Below are positions 22,837 to 33,488 of a stretch of 64,000 nt of DNA, piece by piece. The DNA comes from Albugo candida. Its lineage: Eukaryota; Oomycota; Peronosporomycetes; Albuginales. The position numbers and the translations under genes were made by a program. The notes under the pieces were generated by a model. It did no database searches. It was not told the DNA's origin and saw only the letters and a list, made by a program, of their open reading frames with translations. Every line of letters begins with the position of its first letter. The stretch's first letter is position 1. Location of the stretch: assembly GCA_040437565.1 (NCBI GenBank), contig JBDOQK010000046.1, forward strand, positions 62,001-126,000, given 5' to 3'.

Positions 22837-25800
22837 ATGAATGAAAGCGGTCGAAGAGCATTCGGTTTTTCTCGTGATGAAATTGGCGTCTCTCAATTAG
22901 AAACACTTGAGGAAAAGTTTGCAGATGGTAGTTTGAATGAAGATGAGTTTATCAGTCTTTTTAGAGAGATCGTCCATCCGGCTCCGAGTAAATTACAATT
23001 AATTGAGCTGTGAGTCGTACTTGTCGATGAATGACCTCTTTCTAATATTCGGTCAAAGATTTCGTAAAATCGATGCGAATTCAGACGGAACGGTCGATTG
23101 GGATGAGCTCACAAATGTACGTTAGCAGGTCATCTGATCTGGCTTTTTCCAGTTTTACATCGCGTAGTATATGTTTTTAGACGGTAGCAATGCTCACTCC
23201 ATAGACGATGGAGAAGCTCTTCACCCTTACTATGAGACAAATCAAGCAGAAGCTAAATCACACAGTCATAAACGGTCCGAAACGAGGCCTGAACATACTT
23301 CCGGCTCAACTGATGAGATTTCACGCTTGCTTTTGCATCGAGAAGAACAGCATAAAGAATGTGTGACCCGCATCCTCCGCGTAGAGAAGCCTAATCTATA
23401 CATAACCACAAGTAAAGATGGGACTGTGAGAACATGGAATCCGCTTACGTTGGAGTATCAAGGGTGCCTGACGATGCAGAATAGCTGGATCACAGATTGC
23501 TGCTATATGAAGCGTTCAAATCGGCTTGCGATCACCTGTATGAATCGAAATTTGAGCTTTTACGATCTTAATGCTCACGGGACAATCGGACAACTCCCAG
23601 ACTACTCCAAGAAACAATGCATTCCGCTGTGTATCGCGTACATCGATGAAGCGTACGACTCGATGGAAGCGCTTGTGGTTGGCGATGATTCAGGAGGTAT
23701 GACTGTGATGAAATGCTCTACTTATTGGAACTCTATTGATCCTCGATCATTGCCAAAAAGGGCAACAGCGAATGTCTCGGTGGCTTCCTCAGTTTTTCCG
23801 GCAGATAATCACACTGGAGGCCCTGAAATATCGACGCTTTCTCGTGCTGGAACACCATCTTCATCTGTCTTGGATCAGCGAGCATTCTCAAGTCAAGTTC
23901 GACTGAAAAAGCATTCCGACTGGATCACACGCATCAAATGGGTCGGTGAGATACAAGCCATCATCGCCGGGTCGCTTGATTCCACGATTTCTATCGTCGA
24001 TGTGGATCGAATGGTGACAAAGTTTGAGTATACACAACACAAAAAAAGCGTTTATGACTTAATTTGGTGCCCGAGCGCCCGGCTTGTGGCCAGTTGTGGT
24101 CAGGAACGTGATATTTCCATTTGGAATCCTTACTCTTGTCAACGTGCGGTAGGAATACTTCGAGGGCATAACACTTCTGTGTGTCATTTGGCGAGCGACG
24201 ATATCAATCAGCAGCTCATTTCTGTATCCTCTGAGAACGTTTTTAAGATTTGGGATCTTCGAATGCAGCGATGTTTGCAGACGTTTACCGATACATTTGC
24301 AAGCACCGGTGGTGCGAGGCATACCGTCTCGTCCATCTTTCACGATCCCAAATTGAGCTGTCTGATGAGCGCCACATTAGGTCTTTCTCGTTGGCCGTTT
24401 AAGCAGGTTGTCGACGAAGAACTCGGTTCGTTGGATAATCATCCGTCTAATTCCATCGAAACAAAATCGAAAGATGTGCTTATTCCAAAACAACGCTCCT
24501 CACGAGATATCCCAGTCTCTCTCGCTATTTACAACGACGTATTCCATCAAATTGTGACTGCTGACTCGGAATCCATTGTGCGAATTTGGAGTGCCGAAAG
24601 CGGACAAGGAACATTCCATTTTGAAAACGCGCATGGGTCGAGTCCTATCACTGCGATCACATTTGATTCAGCCGGCCGCCGATTGCTTACAGGAGCACAT
24701 GATGGAACGTGTATCTTCATGTGGAATTTTAGCAATGGAGCGCTTGTGAAGAAGTTTTATAAAAACCCGAAAGCCTTGTCCGACCAGGACACCCCCAAAT
24801 CTCGCCCGTACAAGCTGAGAAGATCGGCAGGTCGTCAGTTGACAATTCCCAGCGCACCTTGCATGCCGCGAACACCATATCGTCCGACTTTTTCGCGACA
24901 TCATAAGATCTTGGAATTTGCTTGTGGGGAGGATCGAGACGTTGGTGGAAAACTGCAGGAAGGGTCTGAAGAGCTTTGTGGATCGAAAATGACTCAACTT
25001 AAGTCGGAAGATGAAAGGCCTAAAACCAGTAGAAAAAACTCCATACGCTTTGAATCAGTGTGCGAAGAGAATGAAGAGTCGACAGAGGACGAAGAAGATG
25101 ACAAGTACATGGGCGATTTCATTATTGAAATGCGTGAGAATCGCTTTGAGTCTTCAAAATTGCCGTCGCCACCGTCGAAAGGGCCTGAGAGAAAGACTGC
25201 TGTAAAATATGGTGAAAAAAAATATCGACGGGGGAATGAAATTACGTGCATTTTGGACATTGAGAGAAATATTCGCGTCGGCATGGCGGATTGTGTGTGT
25301 CAGCGGCTCATTTGCTCTGTCGGGTGGGACGACACGATATACCTTTGGGAAGATAAAGTGTCCGAAAAAGAGAGTTATCCACTCGATACGCTTCCCCATT
25401 CCTCTTCTGAAAGTACACTCCAAGATTCCACTGTGCACATTCAAGATCTCCTTGTGATCGTATTTATTCCTCCGAGTCATATCGCTACGGCCGGAGGTGA
25501 TGGTCAGATCTTCTTGTGGTCCTTAAACCTTCGAAAGCTTGTCATGCAATTGTATAAAGGAATTGGCTCGATTGAGGCCATGGTCTACGCCGAGAAGCTG
25601 GAGCTTCTTTTGGCAGCCGGAGAAGGAGAAAATTTGATTTGCATCAATCCACATCAAGGGACCTGCCAGATGCTTTCTCTCAAATTGTCAAAATACGAAT
25701 TGGATTCCGTCATCGTTTCGATGCGATGTGATAAAGCAAGTTCTGTCATTGTCACTGGGGACAGCGCGGGCTTGATCAAATTGTGGGATCTCCAGATCAA

Positions 25801-27997
25801 CGACACTAATACGAGCATTCTATTGGGGTACATTTGTCACTGGAAGCTCGGACATACTTCCATCGTCTCGCTCGATCTTTTGGAAANNNNNNNNNNNNNN
25901 NNNNNNNNNNNNNNNNNNNNNNNNNNNNNNNNNNNNNNNNNNNNNNNNNNNNNNNNNNNNNNNNNNNNNNNNNNNNNNNNNNNNNNGGACGACACGATAT
26001 ACCTTTGGGAAGATAAAGTGTCCGAAAAAGAGAGTTATCCACTCGATACGCTTCCCCATTCCTCTTCGGAAAGTACACTCCAAGATTCTACTGTGCACAT
26101 TCAAGATCTCCTTGTGATTGTATTCATTCCTCCGAGTCATATCGTTACGGCCGGAGGTGATGGCCAGATCTTCTTGTGGTCCTTAAACTCTCGAAAGCTT
26201 GTCATGCAATTGTATAAAGGAATTGGCTCGATTGAGGCCATGGTCTACGCCGAGAAACTGGAGCTTCTTTTGGCAGCGGGAGAAGGAGAAAATTTGATTT
26301 GCATCAATCCACATCAAGTGACCTGCCAGATGCTTTCTCTTAAATTGTCAAAATACGAATTGGATTCCGTCATCGTTTCGATGCGATGTGATAAAGCAAG
26401 TTCTATCATTGTCACTGGGGACAGCGCGGGCTTGATCAAATTGTGGGATCTTCAGATCAACGACACTAATACGAGCATTTTATTGGGGTACATTTGTCAC
26501 TGGAAGCTCGGACATACTTCCATCGTCTCGCTCGATCTTTTGGAAAGCAGTTTGTCACATCAATTCTACATTCTCGTCTCTTGTATTAAAGGCCGAGTTA
26601 CTATCTGGACAATGTGTGGGATTTTAGTCGGCGTTGTCGGGCGTCAGAGAACGTGGAAATTGGGGCATCCATCGACGTATTCATGCACGAAATCCGCGTG
26701 TCATTGGACAATGTTATCTGACGAACGACATAAAGGAATCGGACGTCGAGAATCGCTATTTACTCAATCTACCTCGGTACAATTCTTACAAATGATTCGA
26801 ACTCCACAGATCCTTCCTTGTGCGATTCTATCGACATTACACGGTCAACCCGATTCCCAAGAGGATGCATTACTGGAGGATGTACTTCCGAGACCCGGAG
26901 AGGTTTGGATTTGTTCAGCGGGACATCGAGGAAAGACGTTTAAGACGAGTGTGTCACCAGTGCCCGGGCAGAATGACAGGCAAGAGGGCGACCTGCCGTC
27001 CCCCAAAGACGTTCAGCTTTACCTCGATCATATGCTGCAAGATGATTTTACGAGTGTTATCACAGTCATTCGGGTCTCGAGAGGCGAGGTCCGTATCATA
27101 CGAATATGAAATATTTATTGACGAGTTTCTGCAGATTTCGTTTTGGTTTGGTTTTGAAGTGGAAAGTCCACAGCAAAAAACTATTCGATTGAATGAATTT
27201 GTACGGAATATTTATTGGAAGAAACAGCAGCTTCTGACGCAATATATCGATCGAACCTTTCGGTACGTTGTTCGAATTCGAAAGCAGAAAAGCCTTAGCG
27301 AAATGATTGGTAGTGAGGCGGGTCAGAGCTACCGAGTGAGCGCGATCTTGGTGAAGAGTATGGATCCGGTACTGACGGCGCCATTTGCGAGAGAATTCTG
27401 GGCAATGGATGTGGAAGGATGTGAGCATAAATTACAGCCACTTAATTGTTCTGTGTCGCCTGCTCGTTTGATTGCGGCGGAAGCGATCCAACTAGAACAA
27501 ATGCAGATGGAAGCAGTATATCGAGGTACAAGGCGAGATCACAGACCGATTGTTGGGTGAGTGTTGCTGAACGCTTTTTTATAGTTTGAGCTTACGTGCT
27601 GGGGCACATTTGTGGTAGTGTTCCCAAAGCTCCGCAGCCGGAGAGCAGATCGATAGTGGACGTCACAGTGAATTCCGGGATTGGCGTCGTTAGTGAGAAG
27701 GAAAGCAGCGTTCGATTGTCTTCGATGGTGACACTTCCTCGAGTATTTCAGTCGACGGAGAAACGATCGCTTGGGGGAATTTCATTGAAAATGTCAGCGA
27801 TTCGAATGCGACATGATCCATCGTTCGATTTCCGTCGGATTTACAATCTCGATAAAGTGCCAAAGCAATTTCGGGCGCTACTGAATCAGAATTGTGAGCT
27901 GAATGAAAAAATTGTGAAAGAAATGCCAAAAAAATTGATGATGAAATCCCTCAAAGAAAGACGAGTATTTGAGGGAATTGTACCAATGTCCCAGTGA
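22837..27997 (+). CDS. EF-hand plus WD40-repeat protein (WDR49/WDY-like)
   Basis: Exons 22837-23009, 23059-23116, 23168-27088, 27135-27556 and 27619-27997; introns 49, 51, 46 and 62 nt. After collapsing a 560-bp duplicate (25987-26546) the length is 1430 codons. Exons 1-2 encode two EF-hand-like segments; the second loop DANSDGTVDWDEL looks functional. At least ten WD40 repeats follow (for example DGTVRTWNPLT, CGQERDISIWNP, TGAHDGTCIFMWNF, TAGGDGQIFLWSLN). They are split by an acidic insert around 24960-25130. The last blade ends LVGVVGRQRTWKLGHPSTY, like WDR49/WDY proteins. A C-terminal tail of about 300 residues follows, joined by the 46-nt intron. Homologues occur mainly in ciliated lineages. 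The tail is least certain. Confidence 0.88.
25327..26546. repeat. Assembly gap with 560-bp diverged duplicate (two haplotypes)
   Basis: 100 N at 25887-25986. Bases 25327-25886 and 25987-26546 align end to end with about 15 substitutions and no indel, mostly synonymous. This looks like two alleles placed in tandem rather than a real repeat. Confidence 0.85.
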
Positions 27998-28283
27998 AAG
28001 GTACGGTAAGTGAGGTTTATTGCTATAGCAGGGGACGGGTAAGAACGCTACCCCTACCATCGAATCTGGTTACACAGTGGAACTGAATATTGCTTACCAA
28101 TAAGTACGGGTCGACACCACGGGGATTTTGTATGGGACGTAAAGATTGGAATCTTTCAATAGAGCAAGACTGTCAAAATTCTTATCCAGATCGTCTGCAT
28201 ACTCTCAAACTCAATCACCTCTGAAATCTATCAGAAGTCATCAATTGACTGAAGCACATTCACCTCACTATACGTTTTGGCCG

Positions 28284-28865
28284 ATGGCAACTCGTCCACA
28301 ACTCAATCACGCGGTATCTACTCCAACACAAGAGTTTATATCAGTTACGAAACAGAATTCTGGTGCAGCAATATCAAGCACTGAGAATAGGATCCAGTCT
28401 ATTTCGCTCAGGAGATTGTCCGCGAGTTCTGATCGATTCCGCCATTTACACGTTCGTGCGTCCTCCGAGTCTTTACAAATGGAGTTATTACGTCAGTTGG
28501 CAGAGACAAGCGATTTCACCGATGATGAAACAGACGGATATGAGACTGAAGAAGAACTCGGGCTGGTTTCAAGCTCGCCGTTGACTGAAACGAAGAAGGA
28601 TACGAGTACGGATAAGAGCTTCTATCCAGCGATGTCGCGGACTTTAACGCCTTCTGGAACTCCAAAACCAACCCGAAACGCGATGAGCAGCGCGATGGTG
28701 AAGTCATGCGATTCTAGTCCGAAGGTAAGCGCCACACAAAATCAGAAAACGAGGATGCTGAAATATTTGCAGACAGATGATTGGACCATTGTTGAGACAT
28801 CTCCTTCTTTTAACGCTGTTGTAGATGGGTCACGAAATTTGGGTGAAGATTGGTGTGTGAATTAG
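28284..28865 (+). CDS. Ser/Thr-rich unknown protein
   Basis: 193 codons from the first in-frame ATG. The frame is open 5' back to 28146 without an ATG, so an unseen upstream exon is possible. Composition is Ser/Thr-rich with an acidic patch (DFTDDETDGYETEEELG) and a motif-like end DDWTIVETSPSFNAVVDG. No domain, signal peptide or membrane helix is recognised. It lies 287 bp after the WD40 gene on the same strand. It could be a phospho-regulated disordered protein; the function is unknown. Confidence 0.45.
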   Translation: MATRPQLNHAVSTPTQEFISVTKQNSGAAISSTENRIQSISLRRLSASSDRFRHLHVRASSESLQMELLRQLAETSDFTDDETDGYETEEELGLVSSSPLTETKKDTSTDKSFYPAMSRTLTPSGTPKPTRNAMSSAMVKSCDSSPKVSATQNQKTRMLKYLQTDDWTIVETSPSFNAVVDGSRNLGEDWCVN

Positions 28866-29322
28866 AAATTTGTATGTTGTGTGCAGGAAAGTATGTAATC
28901 AGAATACAAGCGCGGAGTCAAATCCTACCGCTCGAGACAAGGATTGATTCCTCTACGTCTAAGATTGCTGATCTAATATTTGAATACAGCAGTTGTGATT
29001 GTCGAAAACAACCCATTTCGGAGAACATCAAACCGCACCTAGCAATGTGTTTATGCTCTTCTTGAGCTGTGATTTGCAACGTGCTTTGATCGATGTGATT
29101 GGTGTTTATGTATCATATCTATCAGTTTTGAAAATCATCCACCCGGATTCTCGCGCTTAAATCATAAAATAATGTGCGGCGAAACCATGTATTCTAGGCA
29201 ATTCACTATTAAGTATCAGCCAGGCTCTATTTTTCAATTTTGAATGCGGTAAAAGCAACACCAGCATAATTTTCAAAGCTGCAATTGATGTGCAAGATTG
29301 CTTGATAGGATTCCTCTTGATT
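28866..29322. other. Intergenic, convergent ends
   Basis: 457 bp between convergent genes. Nothing recognisable. Confidence 0.5.
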
Positions 29323-30027
29323 TCAAATCTTCTTTTGTCCAAGATTATCAACCAATTGATTAATCTCTGCAGCGAATTTGTCCAGAACCTTTTTCTTCTC
29401 TTGATCAAAACTTTGTTTAGTAGAGCTTCCAAGATTTTTGTGAAGTTGCTCTACTTCTCTACAAACTGGTCTTGAAGCAGATAATCAATCAAAATGTATG
29501 GAAATACCTTATTTCCTGGAAAGCATTCTACCAAAAAAATTATATCAGCAAAACAACTTGTTACCAAGCAAGTGAAGCGACTACCTGCAGTAACTTTCGA
29601 CAGCTTTCATCACATTTTTGCGTAATAGATTCATGTACCTACATCATCATTTCCAGTGCTCTGTATACAAACTTGCGTGCGGGCAGCAAACCTTTTTAAG
29701 TGAATCAAATTGCTGTGTTGCATCTTCAATCTCACTAGAGATTTTCTCCTTTATCTCTTGATGCTGGATGGCGAGATTCCCCAACACCTTTTGTTTCTGT
29801 TCGGATAATTTGGTTCGACACATTCCGCGTAAAAATTCGATCTGCTTATAAACTTGATCGCATAAGTTGCCCTGTGAGCTCTGTTCCTCCTCCTGCGATG
29901 AGTCTGTGATTACGGTCAGGCTACCACGTCTTGCATCACTTTCGAAGTCATCTTTTCCAGATCGTGCGCGTTTCAAGCCATTCGTATCGATCTCATACGA
30001 ACTTCTTCTCCTGTATGAGGATCTCAT
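29323..30027 (-). CDS. Spliced coiled-coil protein, four exons
   Basis: Exons (minus strand) 29692-30027, 29585-29638, 29508-29527 and 29323-29458 total 181 codons plus stop; introns 53, 57 and 49 nt, all GT-AG. One exon is only 20 nt. The N-terminal 50 residues are basic and Ser-rich (RSSYRRRSSYEID). The rest is one long charged helix, with joins that keep the heptad character (FDSLKK / VHESITQKCDESCRKLLQ / NAFQEIR / EVEQLHKNLG). The layout, a disordered basic head then about 130 residues of coiled coil, resembles SYCP3/Cor1-type chromosome axis proteins, but this is only an architectural likeness. Start and splice joins are well supported; the function is not. Confidence 0.75.
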
Positions 30028-30546
30028 CGCTGTCGCTTACAGAAGCTTGAAGAAGTGGCAAAAGGAAACTTGATGATAAAGTGTACCACCTTATATCCAT
30101 AAAACGGATCAAGCGCTTTGTCATTTCCGAATAACAGATTCAGTTCAGCTAAACAATGCATCACATGTTTCAATCTAACGTGAAATATTTGTGTTTAAAA
30201 AATTAGTAATATCAATCAATGAAAATGATTCGAGTTGCCACATCAATGCTACGTATGAAACAAGTCGAATTCGAAGAATGCGTATAATATATTTAAGAAA
30301 CTATCACCAACAAGTCCCATAACGATTGGCAGATATCAAGTCCATCCACCAATCAAAAGAAGAGAGATGGACATTGATTGACAGCAACGCCGCGTCAGAC
30401 GTCCATTTATGATCTGAGGGATAGGGACCCTATACGGCTAGATTTCGTGTGCGATACTTCATACCGTGCGTCTGGATGGCGTTACTGTCTTATTTTCACA
30501 GGACATAACATACGCATTCCTTGAAGCCTGCGTTCGTATTGAATCA
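30028..30546. promoter_or_regulatory. Divergent promoter interval
   Basis: 519 bp between divergent genes. A CCAAT-type pentamer (caccaatcaaaag) lies near 30350, about 200 bp before the carrier start. No other feature is seen. Confidence 0.35.
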
Positions 30547-31533
30547 ATGTCTCCACCTACAAGACCACCACCTTCAAAAGAGCAGCTACTCGCAACTAGT
30601 GCGCTGAAGGATGCTCTCACAAGCGAGCTCAAGTCAAGACCTGTACCAGTGTACGTCAAAATGCTTGCGGGTATGGCTGGGGGTATCGCGGAAGCATGCA
30701 CACTGCAACCATTGGATGTTACCAAAACGAGATTACAGCTGGATGCGGCAGGTCGATATAAAGGTATGATGGATTGCAGTAAAACGATATACCGAGAAGA
30801 AGGGAGTGCGGCCTTATATAAAGGTCTCTCCCCCTTTTTGATCAATATGGTTCTTAAGTACGCACTTCGTTTTGGATCATTTTCGTGGTTCAAAGAAAAA
30901 CTGGCAGGAGGAAAGGATAAACCAATCACATCTCGAATCAATTTTACGGCCGGTTTGCTGGCGGGATGTTTGGAATCGGTGTTAATTGTGACGCCCTTTG
31001 AAGTGATCAAGACGAGGATGCAGAAAGAAGTCGGAGTTGGAAGATATCGAGGATCATGGCATTGTACACAGCAAATTATAAGAAAGGAAGGGCTTTCAGC
31101 ACTTTGGAAGGGCAATACACCCACAATGGCACGACAAGGGAGTAATCAAGCGTTCAATTTTATGGCGATGTCATGGCTTAATTCTCACATATGGAACAAG
31201 GAAGAAGGTGATGGCAAAGTACTTCCTTCGTACGCAGCTTTTATCAATGGAATGATTGCGGGTTCGTTGGGCCCCTGTTTAAATACACCGATGGACGTTT
31301 TGAAAACGCGTTTGATGGCACAAGAATCAGTGCAAGGTCAAAAAGCAAAATACAACGGCGTGTGTCATGCCGTTCGTGTGATATCACGAGAAGAGGGGTT
31401 GAGTGCGTTATGGAAAGGGCTACTTCCTCGATTGATGCGAATGGCTCCAGGCCAAGCAATCACCTGGACGGTCGTAATGCGTGTGACTTCGATATTCGAA
31501 AATCACGAGTTTGAGACTCGACTCCGCATTTAA
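30547..31533 (+). CDS. Mitochondrial carrier family (SLC25) di/tricarboxylate-type transporter
   Basis: 328 codons from the ATG at 30547. The frame continues 5' without an ATG to 30466, so this start is preferred. Three tandem repeats of about 100 residues each carry the PX[DE]XX[KR] signature: PLDVTKTR (residue 55), PFEVIKTR (150) and PMDVLKTR (248). Each is followed by a YxG...EG...LYKG/LWKG block. The protein sits in the inner mitochondrial membrane and exchanges metabolites. The third repeat (SLGPCLNTPMDVLKTRLM) and NQAFNF in the second half resemble the yeast succinate/fumarate carrier Sfc1 more than the ADP/ATP carrier. The substrate is inferred. Confidence 0.94.
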   Translation: MSPPTRPPPSKEQLLATSALKDALTSELKSRPVPVYVKMLAGMAGGIAEACTLQPLDVTKTRLQLDAAGRYKGMMDCSKTIYREEGSAALYKGLSPFLINMVLKYALRFGSFSWFKEKLAGGKDKPITSRINFTAGLLAGCLESVLIVTPFEVIKTRMQKEVGVGRYRGSWHCTQQIIRKEGLSALWKGNTPTMARQGSNQAFNFMAMSWLNSHIWNKEEGDGKVLPSYAAFINGMIAGSLGPCLNTPMDVLKTRLMAQESVQGQKAKYNGVCHAVRVISREEGLSALWKGLLPRLMRMAPGQAITWTVVMRVTSIFENHEFETRLRI

Positions 31534-31957
31534 TTTTATTTACTTACCGTTTCTATACTCGGACAGCACAAAGTAGAACCAAACATGAGAAGTTTTTTAT
31601 CTGAAAAATATGAATATTTGAGACGTCTTACAAAGCTCGAAAGAAGTCAGTGGACTTTATTGTCAAACGCGGAAAGTAATCTTGGATAATGTATGTATAG
31701 ACAACATAAGGTTAGGTACGTATCGAACCTAGACGACTCGTTCGTCAATTTTGATTTTTTTTAGTTAAAACAACCAATCGAATCTTCACAATCCTAGTTA
31801 CTTTCTGGGAAAGAANNNNNNNNNNNNNNNNNNNNNNNNNNNNNNNNNNNNNNNNNNNNNNNNNNNNNNNNNNNNNNNNNNNNNNNNNNNNNNNNNNNNN
31901 NNNNNNNNNNNNNNNATCCTAGTTACTTTCTGGGAAAGAAAGTCAAAGTATTTGATA
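31534..31957. other. Intergenic with false gap
   Basis: 100 N at 31816-31915. The 25 bases 31791-31815 recur at 31916-31940, so little DNA is missing. A CCAAT pentamer lies at about 31775. Upstream region of the MAPEG gene. Confidence 0.7.
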
Positions 31958-32446
31958 ATGGCCGTCTCACTCGCAACAGGAGGACTAAAAGCATTCGCTG
32001 TGTGCTCCACAACGCTTGCGTTCAAGGTATTTGTGACTCTTAGTATTCAGGGACACAAGGCATTTGGGGCGGGTACAAGGTCACCGGAAGATGCAAAGTA
32101 CAGTCGTGTGACTCAAAGCTATGGAATAACAAAATCGTCAACTGATCAGACCGAGGATTCTCCAAGAATGGCACGTGCAAAAATGGATGATGTTCGTTGG
32201 AGAAGAATCGTGCAGAACGATATTGAAAACATTCCTATTGGTCTTACTGTGTTTCTTGGATCAATGCTTGCAGGCGGAAATGAAGCCGCCAATTGTGCGC
32301 TGATTGGTCTATTTACTGCTGCGCGCATTGGTCATACGTTTGCGTACGCCTATCAAGTGCAGCCTCATCGTGCCATCTTATGGTCGACTGGTCAATTATG
32401 CATTTTTGCAAGTGGACTTAATGGAATCATATCATCTTTCACGTAA
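31958..32446 (+). CDS. MAPEG-family microsomal glutathione transferase-like membrane protein
   Basis: 162 codons from the ATG at 31958. Four hydrophobic segments are visible. The family core block ERxRRxHxNDxENIP appears as RWRRIVQNDIENIPIGLTVF (residues about 86-105), followed by AARIGHTFAYAYQVQPHRAI, matching MAPEG GARxxHTxxYxxxxxPxR. MAPEG proteins use glutathione in lipid-peroxide detoxification or eicosanoid synthesis in ER-type membranes. Length is typical (150-165). The exact reaction cannot be told from sequence. Confidence 0.9.
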   Translation: MAVSLATGGLKAFAVCSTTLAFKVFVTLSIQGHKAFGAGTRSPEDAKYSRVTQSYGITKSSTDQTEDSPRMARAKMDDVRWRRIVQNDIENIPIGLTVFLGSMLAGGNEAANCALIGLFTAARIGHTFAYAYQVQPHRAILWSTGQLCIFASGLNGIISSFT

Positions 32447-32796
32447 TCTATGTAGATTTGATGAGTGAACACGCATTACATTATATGCGTCGTTTTATGT
32501 GTCGTTCGTCATTTAATGGTGTTGAAAAAAGTTCCCGTTTTGCGTTGTCCAGTAAACTCTTGTATACAATAAGTTATTGGATCTTGGTCATCTTGACGTT
32601 GAGAGCAATACGTCGTGTAAAATTATATGTTTCTGAGAAGTTTTTTATTCATAATGCTACCAAGCGACCATGTAGCATATCATATTTTATACTGCCGAGC
32701 CAATTGTTCCCTGTTTATTTGATTAACATAAGAACGTAAGTATTGCACTGCAGACCGTATTTCAGATCTGATACATAACACGTTACAATAATAAAT
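32447..32796. other. Intergenic
   Basis: 350 bp between the MAPEG and EMC5 genes. A 93-codon open frame (32458-32739) has no recognisable features and looks like chance. Confidence 0.5.
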
Positions 32797-33281
32797 ATGG
32801 TCGGCAAAGCTATGATTTCGTTGGGCGTATTGCTCGTGTTTCATGCTGGGTACTACTCAGTACAATGTACTCTTTCGAACGGCACAGTCCTGTATCTAGT
32901 CTAACATATTGTTTATTTCTCAAGATCAAGAATACCGACGACTAGCCGAGCTGACTGAATCCACGACGCCACCTCTTTCGGTAAATTTCCGATTGCTTAC
33001 CAGCCTTGCCTAAAACGGGTCGTAGGTCATTTTGGAGCTCCTTGTCGCATTTCTTTTATGTTTGGGTGGCGTACTTCTCGTTTCGGGCGAATTTCTTGCC
33101 ATTCGAGCGAGCGATGTAGTTCACGGAAGGTAATTCACGGTATTATTGTACTCAACGGCTTGAATTAATCGCGTACCTCGATAGGTCGTTCATATCAACT
33201 CTTTCCAGTCCTGATTTTTTCGTTTATAATCACCGCGGACAAGCACTACGGAAATGGATTGCATCACGTATCACACACTAA
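32797..33281 (+). CDS. EMC5: ER membrane protein complex subunit 5 (EMC5/MMGT)
   Basis: The gene is split into four small exons: 32797-32866, 32925-32980, 33026-33129 and 33185-33281. Introns are 58, 45 and 55 nt with GT-AG ends. They add to 109 codons including stop (108 residues; family usually 105-130). The N-terminus MISLGVLLVFHAGYYSVQ matches EMC5 (GLxLLxHAxYSAxQ), followed by YRRLAELTES, a second helix LELLVAFLLCLGGVLLVSGE, and the conserved tail DFFVYNHRGQALR. EMC5 is a two-helix core subunit of the EMC, which inserts membrane proteins in the ER. No single exon is long enough to stand out as an ORF; the agreement of all four joins is the evidence. Confidence 0.9.
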
Positions 33282-33488
33282 CCACATGGGTGTTATCCGC
33301 TTTTAGCGTTAGATAATTGCTATGATTCTGCCAAAAAAATTCTATAAGCAACTGCAACGGTAACTCTGTTATATCATTCAGCATACTTCCCGTCATATAA
33401 ATGCACTTGCATCTCATAAGACAACGAATTCGCTCACACCACTAAATATAGAAACTTACTGACTGATTCCTTTGAAGACACAACCAAA

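Noticed and set aside
25327-26546. Tandem duplication of WD40 blades
   Set aside because: The copies abut a 100-N gap like all other overlap artefacts; allelic copies explain the substitutions.
26778-26810. 33-nt ultra-short intron in the WD40 gene
   Set aside because: Much shorter than every other intron here and not needed once the 46-nt intron is used.
26820-27560. Separate gene in another frame overlapping the WD40 gene
   Set aside because: It lacks an ATG start, and a 46-nt GT-AG intron (27089-27134) joins its second half in frame to the WD40 exon.
32458-32739. 93-codon ORF between MAPEG and EMC5
   Set aside because: No motif, biased composition, and no sign of splice partners.
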